A program made the position numbers and the translations under genes. Positions 17,599 to 29,939 of a DNA stretch of 64,000 nt are shown here, in pieces (the first letter of the stretch is position 1; each line of letters opens with the position of its first letter). Source of the stretch: Diaphorobacter caeni (GTDB taxonomy: Bacteria; Pseudomonadota; Gammaproteobacteria; Burkholderiales; Burkholderiaceae_C); the NCBI RefSeq assembly GCF_015354245.1, contig NZ_JADKYZ010000001.1, forward strand, positions 310,001-374,000, in the 5' to 3' direction. The notes beneath the pieces were generated by a model, which was given only the letters and a program-made list of their open reading frames with translations, was not told the DNA's origin and searched no databases.

Positions 17599-19034
17599 TG
17601 CGTGCCCTGTTCGTCCGTTTGGCCTGTTCGCTGGTGGTCGGTGCCGGGCTCTCCACGAGCGTCGTCGGCAAGGAGCAGTCTGCGGATTTCGGTCAGCGCC
17701 TGCCGCTCACTCTGCAGGGCGATGGCCCGTGGTGGGGCGTGGAGATCCCCATGGGGGTTCGGATGTCGGCGTCGCACGCCGATCTGCGAGACCTGCGTGT
17801 GTTCGATGCGGCTGGCGAGAGCGTACCTTTCGCACTGGTGACCGACGCGGCCGCGCCCGCCACAAGCACGCTGCGTGACGGTGGACCGGTGCGGTTGTTC
17901 CCACTGCGCATGCCCGTGTCGGCGGGCGCGGCGCAGCCCGACATCCGTATCCAGCAGAACGGAACCATCGTCGAGCTGCGCACTGCGCGTCCCGCCACCG
18001 TTGCAAGCGGGGATCAGCAGGGCAAGGTGCATGGCTGGCTGATCGACGCGAGCAGGATCGATCTTCCACTCGAGCGGCTGCAGCTGGACTGGAGCGGCGG
18101 CGGCGAGGGCTTTCAGAGCTTCAGCATCGAGGCCAGTGATGATCTGCAGCGCTGGAATCACTGGGGCAGCGGCCAGATCGCGCACATGAGCTTCGAGGGG
18201 GAGCGTCTGGATGTCAGCGAAGTCAAATTGCCCGGTCAGAAGGCCCGCTATCTGCGGCTGCTCTGGCCGCGCGATGCGGCAGCGGTGGACGTGAAGAGCG
18301 TTCGCCTGCTCGGCAGCACACGGACCCGTTCTCCCACGCCGCTTTCCTGGTCCGAGCCCATTGCGGGCCGGCTGGAGAAAGAGGGTGAGTACCGCTGGCA
18401 GCTTCCGCAGTCACTGCCGCTGCAACGGGTGCGCTTCGCGCTCTCCGAGGACGTGGCGTACACCGTTGCGCCGGTCGAGCTGTCAGGGCGGGATGTGACG
18501 AAGACCACGCCCACGCAGGCATCCCGGCGCCGCGAGCGTCAGGACAGCTACTGGCGGCCGCTGGCGCGTGGCGTGCTGTATCGCTTGCCCGTCGATGGAC
18601 GCACGGTGCAGGTCGACGAGCTGGAGATCCCGAGCTTCGAGCCGGTCAACGAGTTGCGTCTGCGTGCCGACAGCCGCGGTGCGGGTCTTGGCGACCAGGC
18701 GCCACGCCTGAGCGTGGCCATGCCGTCGAGCCGACTGGTGTTTCTCGCGCGCGGCAAGGCTCCGTACGAACTGGCGTTTGGCAACGAGAAGGCACGCGCG
18801 GCCGATCTGCCGCTGAATGTGCTGATTCCCGGCTACAACGAAGACAAGCCACCCGTGTGGGGCCGCGCGTCGCTTGCGCCGTTCAACATGGCAAAGGCGA
18901 CAGCGGATGCGCAGTCCGCAGCGATCAAGGATGCGTCGGCGCGCGACTGGAAGAAGTACAGCCTCTGGGCGATGCTGCTCCTCGGCGTAGGCATGCTGGT
19001 GCTGATGGCGGGCAGTCTGATCCGCAAGAAATGA
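17595..19034 (+). CDS. DUF3999 envelope protein
   Basis: A 479-residue protein with an N-terminal signal peptide (MMRALFVRLACSLVVGAGLS), a large beta-rich exported region and a C-terminal membrane anchor (LWAMLLLGVGMLVLMAG followed by SLIRKK). The region around residues 155-230 (GEGFQSFSIEASDDLQRWNH and LPGQKARYLRLLW) resembles a discoidin/F5-8-type carbohydrate-binding sandwich, which is inference. Function unknown. It starts within the stop of the DUF2339 gene; ATG 17598 is an equally possible start. Confidence 0.88.
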   Translation: MMRALFVRLACSLVVGAGLSTSVVGKEQSADFGQRLPLTLQGDGPWWGVEIPMGVRMSASHADLRDLRVFDAAGESVPFALVTDAAAPATSTLRDGGPVRLFPLRMPVSAGAAQPDIRIQQNGTIVELRTARPATVASGDQQGKVHGWLIDASRIDLPLERLQLDWSGGGEGFQSFSIEASDDLQRWNHWGSGQIAHMSFEGERLDVSEVKLPGQKARYLRLLWPRDAAAVDVKSVRLLGSTRTRSPTPLSWSEPIAGRLEKEGEYRWQLPQSLPLQRVRFALSEDVAYTVAPVELSGRDVTKTTPTQASRRRERQDSYWRPLARGVLYRLPVDGRTVQVDELEIPSFEPVNELRLRADSRGAGLGDQAPRLSVAMPSSRLVFLARGKAPYELAFGNEKARAADLPLNVLIPGYNEDKPPVWGRASLAPFNMAKATADAQSAAIKDASARDWKKYSLWAMLLLGVGMLVLMAGSLIRKK

Positions 19035-19373
19035 AATCTTCTTGGAAAACAGGAGCGTGCCAGACGGTGTGCACTTTTTTTTCCGCGTGCAGTCTTTGAT
19101 CGTGACACCGCCCTCGGCAGCGATGGGTCAATCGTTTTGAGGCGGCGAAATGGGCCATCTCGCTTCGTTGCGCCTCCTTGCCGTACTGAAGTTGAAGTAC
19201 TGATCTGCGTCGGCGACGCCTCACGCTACGGTCCATTGCGCCGTTGTGGTGCTTGTTCGAGCGCCTTGTGCACTTCGTTGGCCCGCTCCTGCATGCCGAG
19301 CTTCATGCGCAAATCCATGATGTACCAACAATGAACCGCTGAAGCATGAGAGGAAATGCATCTGACCGGGACG
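19035..19373. other. Intergenic stretch with no supported gene
   Basis: No convincing gene or terminator for the upstream operon is visible. A 30-codon frame on the minus strand (19226-19318) is listed separately as a possible remnant. Base composition is slightly lower in GC than the flanking genes. Confidence 0.5.
19226..19318 (-). CDS. Possible small ORF or gene remnant, 30 aa
   Basis: ATG 19318 to TAG 19226-19228. The peptide begins MDLRMKLGMQERANEVHKAL and looks like a charged amphipathic helix, with reasonable codon use for this genome. The frame continues upstream of the ATG for several codons without a start. It may be a real small protein, the tail of a decayed gene, or chance. No ribosome-binding site stands out. 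Confidence 0.25.
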   Translation of the reverse strand: MDLRMKLGMQERANEVHKALEQAPQRRNGP

Positions 19374-19403
19374 AAAAAAGCCCGGTGCTTTCACACCGGG
19401 CTT
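19374..19403 (-). terminator. Intrinsic terminator of the H1-like gene
   Basis: AAGCCCGGTG (19378-19387) pairs with CACCGGGCTT (19394-19403) around a 6-nt loop. Read on the minus strand it is followed by a T-run (A residues 19374-19379). It lies 30 bp downstream of the H1-like stop codon. Confidence 0.92.
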
Positions 19404-19432
19404 AGCTGTTTCCTGAAAGGAAGCTTGCCTGA

Positions 19433-20098
19433 TTAGGGCTTGCCGCCTGTCGGGAAAGGCCACGCAGCTTGAGGATTCAGCGTGGTCTGTGCAGCTGGAG
19501 CGGCAGCAGCGGCTGCAGGGGCAGCAGCGGCAGGCTTGGCGGCAGCCTTCTTCGAAGCCTTCTTGGCAGCAGGCTTCTTTGCAGCAACCGGCTTCTTCGC
19601 AGCTACGGCCTTCTTGGCGGCAGCGGGCTTCTTCGCGGCAGCAGCCTTCTTGGCTGGAGCTGCGGCCTTCTTGGCTGGGGCTGCCTTCTTGGCGGCCACG
19701 GCCTTCTTGGCTGGAGCTGCCTTCTTCGCGGCCACGGCCTTCTTGGCTGGAGCTGCCTTCTTTGCGGCTACGGCCTTCTTGGCTGGAGCTGCCTTCTTGG
19801 CGGCTACGGCCTTCTTGGCTGGAGCTGCCTTCTTCGCGGCTACGGCCTTCTTGGCTGGAGCTGCCTTCTTCGCGGCTACGGCCTTCTTGGCTGGAGCTGC
19901 CTTCTTCGCGGCTACGGCCTTCTTGGCTGGAGCTGCCTTCTTGGCGGCTACGGCCTTCTTGGCTGGAGCTGCCTTCTTCGCAGCTACGGCCTTCTTGGCT
20001 GGAGCTGCCTTCTTTGCAGGAGCAGCCTTCTTGGCCACGGTTGCTTTCTTTGCAGGAGCTGCCTTCTTAGCAGCGGTCTTCTTCGCAGTTGCCATCAT
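19433..20098 (-). CDS. Histone H1-like, Lys/Ala-rich DNA-binding protein
   Basis: A 221-residue protein made almost only of Ala, Lys, Pro and Val, like eukaryotic H1 tails and bacterial HctB/AlgP-type proteins; it is expected to bind and compact DNA non-specifically. The core is about nine tandem copies of a 12-residue unit KKAVAAKKAAPA, flanked by degenerate copies. The C-terminal tail is different: LNPQAAWPFPTGGKP. The start ATG 20098 (or the adjacent ATG 20095) follows AAGGAGA with good spacing; the frame stays open to 20128. It is transcribed alone and ends in a strong terminator. Confidence 0.92.
   Translation of the reverse strand: MMATAKKTAAKKAAPAKKATVAKKAAPAKKAAPAKKAVAAKKAAPAKKAVAAKKAAPAKKAVAAKKAAPAKKAVAAKKAAPAKKAVAAKKAAPAKKAVAAKKAAPAKKAVAAKKAAPAKKAVAAKKAAPAKKAVAAKKAAPAKKAAAPAKKAAAAKKPAAAKKAVAAKKPVAAKKPAAKKASKKAAAKPAAAAPAAAAAAPAAQTTLNPQAAWPFPTGGKP
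19673..20010 (-). repeat. 36-bp tandem repeat within the H1-like gene
   Basis: About nine near-identical 36-bp units code the 12-residue Lys/Ala/Pro repeat. Units differ mainly at synonymous positions, for example in the alternating GCGGCT, GCGGCC and GCAGCT blocks. Boundaries are approximate. Confidence 0.88.
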
Positions 20099-20289
20099 TT
20101 TCTCCTTGGGTCGATTAGCAAAGAGCACCCCGTGTCTACTTTGGACACAGAGCGATTCATGGCACCGGGATGTTGGATGTCCATCTCACTGCCACAAATA
20201 CGGTAACACCCCCACACCGCGCCTCGTGCGGGCGCTGGGTTGGTGAGGGTGTGGTTGAAAGACATGTCCTGCTGCAATCGGATGATCCA

Positions 20290-21468
20290 TCAGTCCCAGG
20301 ACAAGGCTCCACCGGATTGGTACTCGATGACCCGGGTCTCGAAGAAGTTGCGTTCTTTCTTCAAGTCGATCATCTCGCTCATCCAGGGGAACGGATTTTC
20401 TTCATTGGGGAACAACGCTTCGAGGCCAATCTGCGTCGCACGACGGTTGGCGATGTAGCGCAGGTAGCTCTTGAACATCGATGCGTTCAGACCCAGCACG
20501 CCGCGCGGCATGGTGTCTTCGGCATACGCGTATTCGAGTTCCACGGCCTTCTGGAACAGGCCCTTGATCTCTTCCTTGAACTCGGGCGTCCACAGGTGCG
20601 GGTTCTCGAGCTTGAGCTGGTTGATCAGGTCGATGCCGAAATTGCAGTGCATCGACTCGTCGCGCAGGATGTATTGATATTGCTCGGCGGCGCCGGTCAT
20701 CTTGTTCTGGCGGCCCAGCGCGAGGATCTGCGTGAAGCCGACGTAGAAGAACAGGCCTTCCATCAGGCAGGCGAAGACGATCAGCGACTTCAGCAGCGTC
20801 TGGTCGGTCTCGGGCGTGCCGGTGTGGAATTCCGGATCCATGATCGCTTCGATGAACGGGATCAGGAACTCGTCCTTGTCGCGGATCGACTTGACTTCGT
20901 TGTACGCGTTGAAGATCTCGGACTCGTCGAGGCCGAGCGATTCGACGATGTACTGATAGGCGTGCGTGTGGATCGCTTCTTCGAACGCCTGGCGCAGCAG
21001 GAACTGGCGGCACTCGGGCGCGGTGATGTGGCGGTAGGTGCCCAGCACGATGTTGTTGGCGGCCAGCGAATCGGCGGTCACGAAGAAGCCGAGGTTGCGC
21101 TTGACGATGCGGCGTTCGTCTTCGGTCAGGCCATTCGGATCTTTCCACAACGCGATGTCGCGCGTCATGTTCACTTCCTGCGGCATCCAGTGATTGGCGC
21201 AGGTGGCGAGGTATTTTTCCCAGGCCCACTTGTACTTGAAGGGGACCAGCTGGTTGACGTCGGTCTTGGCGTTGATGATGCGCTTGTCCGCGGCATTCAC
21301 GCGCTTGTGAGCGGCGGGTGCTGGTGTCGTCGCGGCTGGTGCGACGCCCGTCGAAGATGTGGAGGCAACGGTTTGAAGAGCGGGCGTTGACCCGAGGCGG
21401 TTGTCTTGTGAACCGCCTTCCGTTTGATTTTGCGATGAGGGCTTGACTTCTTCGTCCCAGGTCAGCAT
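20290..21468 (-). CDS. nrdB: Ribonucleoside-diphosphate reductase class I, beta subunit
   Basis: NrdB houses the metal centre and tyrosyl radical that start ribonucleotide reduction, in complex with NrdA. The 392-residue protein contains the helix [17 protein letters not shown], with metal-ligand Glu and His and the radical Tyr, and the later ligand set [16 protein letters not shown] 21468 gives the usual MLTWDEEV N-terminus; an in-frame ATG at 21507 gives an atypical extension. It follows nrdA on the same strand, 133 bp apart, and is likely cotranscribed under NrdR. Confidence 0.96.
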   Translation of the reverse strand: MLTWDEEVKPSSQNQTEGGSQDNRLGSTPALQTVASTSSTGVAPAATTPAPAAHKRVNAADKRIINAKTDVNQLVPFKYKWAWEKYLATCANHWMPQEVNMTRDIALWKDPNGLTEDERRIVKRNLGFFVTADSLAANNIVLGTYRHITAPECRQFLLRQAFEEAIHTHAYQYIVESLGLDESEIFNAYNEVKSIRDKDEFLIPFIEAIMDPEFHTGTPETDQTLLKSLIVFACLMEGLFFYVGFTQILALGRQNKMTGAAEQYQYILRDESMHCNFGIDLINQLKLENPHLWTPEFKEEIKGLFQKAVELEYAYAEDTMPRGVLGLNASMFKSYLRYIANRRATQIGLEALFPNEENPFPWMSEMIDLKKERNFFETRVIEYQSGGALSWD

Positions 21469-21555
21469 ACGTTTTCCAGTGCTCGAATTATGAAAGCAGC
21501 GACTCAAAAAGAAAAGCGCTGCGGCGTTGCTTCGCCAAATATTTTGCGCAGAGGC

Positions 21556-21593
21556 GCGCGCGTGAAGATGCGAAGCACTTCAAACACGCGCGC
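21556..21593. repeat. Inverted repeat between nrdA and nrdB
   Basis: GCGCGCGTG (21556-21564) is the reverse complement of CACGCGCGC (21585-21593), with a 20-nt loop. No T-run follows on either strand, so it is more likely an mRNA processing or stabilising stem than a terminator. Confidence 0.6.
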
Positions 21594-21601
21594 AAAACGC
21601 C

Positions 21602-24538
<2,937 letters not shown>

Positions 24539-24632
24539 GTAGTCCTCTTGTATTGCGGTCGAAGGCGGGTGTGCAGGCGTGGTACCAAGCTGCAGGGGCC
24601 TTCGGGTGTGATGTATCACTGGTTGCCGTGAC

Positions 24633-24680
24633 ACACTATATCTGGGGTGTCCGAAGTCATCAAGACACTACCTGTAGTGT
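24633..24680 (-). promoter_or_regulatory. nrdA promoter with two NrdR boxes
   Basis: On the minus strand TTGATG (24658-24663) and TATAGT (24635-24640) are spaced by 17 bp. Two NrdR-box-like palindromes flank this: box 1 at 24633-24648 covers the -10 element, and box 2, ACACTACCTGTAGTGT, at 24665-24680 lies just upstream of the -35. Their starts are 32 bp apart, close to three helical turns, as is usual for tandem NrdR sites. The rest of the intergenic region to 24905 shows nothing clear. Confidence 0.8.
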
Positions 24681-24905
24681 ATCCGCTGCAGGGTGGCCTT
24701 CGGACGAAGTTGACAATTCGAGGTCTTCAAAGGCCCCTCGTGCCGGTGCGCGACGTGTGTGCTGACGGTGTTTGCGAACGGGAATCACCAGTTGATGCGA
24801 TCTATCCGGCAATACGCTCCGCTAGCCCGCATGCATCGGGAAAAAACGGAGTGGGAAATAAACCGGAGAGGGCTGTCCGTGAAAACCACAGAGGGGTGAC
24901 GGTTG

Positions 24906-25488
24906 CTAGGGGGGTAGTGGAAACCACCAACCCAGATCACACAAATTGTTTCGCATTTCTCGCCACTCGAATCCGGCTCCGGGATCGCCCTTGCGCGTGG
25001 GCGCAATGTGCTCATGCCCGGCGATGTAGCGGATCGAATAGCGCCGTGCAAGATCCCTGCACAGCATGGTCAGCGCGGTGTATTGCGCCTTCGTGAAACT
25101 CTCGCCTTCCAATCCTTCCAGTTCAATGCCGATCGAGTCGTCATTGCAGTTGTCACGTGCTCGCCAGTGCGAACGACCGGCATGCCACGCGCGCCGATCA
25201 CAGTCGACGAACTGCGTGATTGTCCCACTTCTGTCGATCACGAAGTGACTGGAAACCTCTATGCCGCGTATGGTGTTGAAGTAGGGATCCGCATCCCAGT
25301 CGAGTTTGTTGGTAAAGAGGCGCTCGATGTCGCCCGTTCCATACTGGCCCGGCGGCAGGCTGATGGAGTGCACGACGACGAGGTCGATCTCGGCGCCCGC
25401 AGGTCGCGGGCCGTGGTTGGGCGATTCGACGCGGCGGGCCCTGACGTACCAGCCGCCCCGCCACTCACGTTGCGTCACGCTTGCTGGC

Positions 25489-25505
<17 letters not shown>
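24906..25505 (-). CDS. ampD: 1,6-anhydro-N-acetylmuramyl-L-alanine amidase AmpD
   Basis: AmpD cuts the stem peptide from anhydromuropeptides in the cytoplasm during peptidoglycan recycling; its loss induces AmpC beta-lactamase in many bacteria. The 199-residue product has the amidase_2 motifs VVHSISLPPGQYG, FVDCDRRAWHAG, GIELEG and GHEHIAPTRKGDPG; the zinc ligands should be the His of VVHS, the first His of GHEH and the Asp of KGDPG. The frame stays open far upstream, but ATG 25505 gives the normal size and overlaps the 3' end of pilR by 17 bp, implying coupled translation. Confidence 0.94.
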
Positions 25506-27054
<1,549 letters not shown>

Positions 27055-27069
27055 GTGTTCGTTGGAGTC

Positions 27070-28770
27070 TCAAACCATGATTGTGTCAAAAAGAGAAGGC
27101 GTTCCCGGAAGCTGCAGCGATTTGCGGAAGGTGACGATGAAGGCGTTGCCCTCGATCTCGCCGCGATGCAGGGTCTGGGGGCGGCGTTCGTAGCGGATGG
27201 ATGCGCCGTGGCGGCTGCACAGTTCTCTGCTGATGTAGAGGCCGAGTCCGCTCGAGCGGTTTTCCGAGGAGAAGAACGGCTCGAACAGATGCTGCTCCAC
27301 CGATTGCTCGAGCGGCGCGCCGTCGCTCCAGACTTCGACATAGGCGAGCCCGTCGGGCGTGGTGCCGGTGTGGATGGTCATCGAGTCCGGGTGCGGACCC
27401 ATGTAGCGCAGCGCGTTGTCCATGAGATTGACGAGCACGCGGCGCAGATGGTCGATGTCGAAATTCACCTGCATGCCCGACGTGCTCAGCGAGAGCAGCG
27501 CATGGCGGCGCTGCACGTCGTGCGCCTGCCAGTCGCCGACGATCAGGCTGACGGTGGCATCAAGCTCGATGGCCGAGGCGGGCACGTTGTCGATCTGGTG
27601 GCGCACGCGGGCGATGTCCAGCACCTCCTCGGTGATGCGGGTGAGCCGCTCTGCGTTCTGCTTGACCATCTGGCTGAGGCGCCGCTGCATGGGGTCGCTC
27701 AGATCCTCGTCGAGCAATGCGTTGGCCTGGATGATGGCGGCCAGCGGATTGCGGATCTCGTGCGCCACGGCGGCCGACATGCGCCCCATCGCGGCGAGCT
27801 TCTCGGTGCGCAGCCGCGCCTCCATCTCGCGCAGGTCCTGCAGAAAAACCACGCACAGCGGCTCCGCGGCGGCATCGGCTGCGACGCTTGTCGAGCGGAA
27901 GTGCTGGTGCGTGGTCAGCCAGGTGCGGGCGCGCAGACCCATGGGGCTGTGGCCGGGATGGACGATGTCGATGTCGGCCGATTGCTGCGTGCCGCTCACG
28001 AAGGTCAGGCGCACCAGATCCAGCAGCGGCGACCAGTTGACCAGCGGGCGCAGATCAAAAGGCATGGTGCCCGCAATCGCGTCGCCCATCAGCAGCCGTG
28101 CCGACGGGTTGACCAGCCGCACCTGGCTCTGGTGGTCCATCACCAGCACACCCTCGGCCAGATGCTGCATCACGAGTGCGCTCACGTCTTCCTGCGTCTG
28201 TGCGGCCATGCGGCTGCGCTGCGCGATCGCGTGTTCGGAGCGCAGCTTGACCGAGAGCTGGTGCGCCAGATAGGTGACGATGAAGAAACCGACGCCGGTG
28301 AGCGCCGCCTGTATATAGCGCTGGACCGGATCGCCTTGGTTCTTCTGGTCGGCGAACAGGGCTGCCGCGAGCATCACGATGGTGATCAGCGAGGTGGTGC
28401 CCAGCGCCGTCATCAGCGAGCCCAGCATCCCGGCCATCAGCACCGGCAGCGCAAAGAGCGGGGTGAAGCTCAGGGTGTCGCTGCCCATGAACTGCAGAAA
28501 GCTGAAGATGACGATGTCCACGCCGATGGTGGGCAGCCACTGCACGCCCGGCTGGGGCGATGGCACGGTGCGCGAGACGATGCGCACGGCCAGCGTCAGC
28601 GCCAGGTAGCCAAGGGCGGCTGCCAGCGTGTCGGGATGGGTGGGCACATGCCAGATCAGCCCAGCGCCCTGCTGCATGGCCAGCAGGAGCGCGACCATCA
28701 CCCGGCCGTTCAGGAATGCGAGCCAGATGCGCAGAAACGTGTTGTTGTTGGTGCGGGGACTGTGGAGCAC
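27070..28770 (-). CDS. pilS: Sensor histidine kinase PilS
   Basis: The 566-residue protein is an inner-membrane histidine kinase that controls PilR. The first ~190 residues hold about six membrane segments, followed by a PAS-like region, the phospho-acceptor helix VAHEIRNPLAAIIQ and a HATPase domain ending with GLGLYISRELCSRHG. The start is GTG 28770; no ATG is available nearby upstream and the Shine-Dalgarno is weak. It is separated from pilR by 15 bp. Confidence 0.9.
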   Translation of the reverse strand: MLHSPRTNNNTFLRIWLAFLNGRVMVALLLAMQQGAGLIWHVPTHPDTLAAALGYLALTLAVRIVSRTVPSPQPGVQWLPTIGVDIVIFSFLQFMGSDTLSFTPLFALPVLMAGMLGSLMTALGTTSLITIVMLAAALFADQKNQGDPVQRYIQAALTGVGFFIVTYLAHQLSVKLRSEHAIAQRSRMAAQTQEDVSALVMQHLAEGVLVMDHQSQVRLVNPSARLLMGDAIAGTMPFDLRPLVNWSPLLDLVRLTFVSGTQQSADIDIVHPGHSPMGLRARTWLTTHQHFRSTSVAADAAAEPLCVVFLQDLREMEARLRTEKLAAMGRMSAAVAHEIRNPLAAIIQANALLDEDLSDPMQRRLSQMVKQNAERLTRITEEVLDIARVRHQIDNVPASAIELDATVSLIVGDWQAHDVQRRHALLSLSTSGMQVNFDIDHLRRVLVNLMDNALRYMGPHPDSMTIHTGTTPDGLAYVEVWSDGAPLEQSVEQHLFEPFFSSENRSSGLGLYISRELCSRHGASIRYERRPQTLHRGEIEGNAFIVTFRKSLQLPGTPSLFDTIMV

Positions 28771-28798
28771 GAATTTGTCTAGATCCGATGGCGGCGAC

Positions 28799-29038
28799 TC
28801 AGGCCGGACCCTGGCGCTGGTGGTCGGCGCTGCAGTAATGCCTGCCGCCTTGCTCGAGCGCTTCGGTCTTGGGCATCATCAGGCCGCAGCGCGCGCAGGG
28901 CACCATCTCCTGTGGAATGCGCGGGGGGGCGTTCGTCGGGTTGCGATGGGGAGGTTTGGCGGTGCCGCTGTCGATGCGGTTCTTGCGCCAGATGTTGTAG
29001 GCGACGATCAGTACGATCAGGACGAGAAGGTATTTCAT
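28799..29038 (-). CDS. Small membrane protein with zinc ribbon (PP0621 family)
   Basis: A 79-residue protein with one N-terminal membrane segment (MKYLLVLIVLIVAYNIW), a short charged linker and a C-terminal metal-binding motif VPCARCGLMMP with a later Cys-His pair (YCSADH). Relatives are known as the PP0621 family, without function. It lies between the CcsA-like gene (6-bp gap) and pilS (28-bp gap) on the same strand, suggesting one operon. Confidence 0.85.
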   Translation of the reverse strand: MKYLLVLIVLIVAYNIWRKNRIDSGTAKPPHRNPTNAPPRIPQEMVPCARCGLMMPKTEALEQGGRHYCSADHQRQGPA

Positions 29039-29044
29039 GTTCGT

Positions 29045-29845
29045 TCAGGCCCCGGCGCGCACCAGCAGCACTTCCATCACGAAGCGTGATCCGGCATAGG
29101 CGAGCAGCAGCAACGCCGCGCCCGCGTACAGCATGCGCACGGCGCTGTGGCCGCGCCAGCCGAAGCGCGAGCGGCCGATCAGCAGCACGGCGAAGGTGAT
29201 CCACGAGAGCACCGAGAACACCGATTTGTGGTCCCAGACCCAGGCGCGGCCATACAGCACCTCGCCGAAGAACCAGCCCGCGATCAGCGTGGCTGTCAGC
29301 ACCACGAAGCCCGCCGTCACGAAGCGGAAGGTCAGGCGCTCCAGCGTGAGCAGCGGCATGCCGCTTGGGGAATCAGCGGCGAGGCGGATCTGCTTTTCGG
29401 CGCGCGTCATCAGCCAGGCATGCACGACGGCGGCGGCGAACAGACCATAGGAGGCGATGCCCAGCGTGAGGTGCAGTGGCAACCAGGGCGACGACAGCGC
29501 ATGCAGCGGCTTGCCCGGAAACAGCGCGGCGAGCAGCACAATGGCCGCACCGAGCAGGGACAGCACCCAGAGCGCGCGCAGCTGCGGAAAGAACTGGCGC
29601 TCCACCAGATAGGCGACCAGCATCAGCCAGGCGGTCATCGAGAGCGCGGAGGCGAATCCGAAATGGGGAGCCGCGCCCATCAGGCCCCAGGCGATGGAGG
29701 CGCCGTGCAACACCCAGGCCGCGATCAGCGCCATGCGGGCCTGAGACGGGGAAAATTTCGAGCCCGCAACGGCTGAGATCACATAGGCCACAGCCGTCGC
29801 CAAGGCCAATAGCCATCCGAGTGGTGAAGCACTGGGTAAAATCAT
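29045..29845 (-). CDS. CcsA/CcmC-like cytochrome c assembly membrane protein
   Basis: A 266-residue polytopic protein of the cytochrome_C_asm family. It has about eight hydrophobic segments and the typical end with a WSVFSVLSWITFAVLL-like region in the context HKSVFSVLSW and GWRGHSAVR. Such proteins handle heme for cytochrome c maturation, but stand-alone YpjD-type members next to ffh are of unknown role. ATG 29845 is chosen (MILPSASPL); the frame stays open to 30106, overlapping the divergent ffh gene. Start-site confidence is moderate. Confidence 0.85.
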   Translation of the reverse strand: MILPSASPLGWLLALATAVAYVISAVAGSKFSPSQARMALIAAWVLHGASIAWGLMGAAPHFGFASALSMTAWLMLVAYLVERQFFPQLRALWVLSLLGAAIVLLAALFPGKPLHALSSPWLPLHLTLGIASYGLFAAAVVHAWLMTRAEKQIRLAADSPSGMPLLTLERLTFRFVTAGFVVLTATLIAGWFFGEVLYGRAWVWDHKSVFSVLSWITFAVLLIGRSRFGWRGHSAVRMLYAGAALLLLAYAGSRFVMEVLLVRAGA

Positions 29846-29939
29846 AGACTTACAGTTTAGCCTTTCGCCCGCGTTCGTCGGGCCAAACATTGCAGCATCC
29901 TGCGCCTGATGGCAGGAATGCTGCCCTTGGAGCATTCGC

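Noticed and set aside
19673-20010. Regular 36-bp repeats considered as a CRISPR array
   Set aside because: The units are contiguous, without unique spacers, and encode an in-frame protein repeat.
19482-20246. Ala/Phe-rich plus-strand frame opposite the H1-like gene
   Set aside because: It is a by-product of the 36-bp repeats; the Lys/Ala frame on the minus strand has a Shine-Dalgarno, a start and a terminator.
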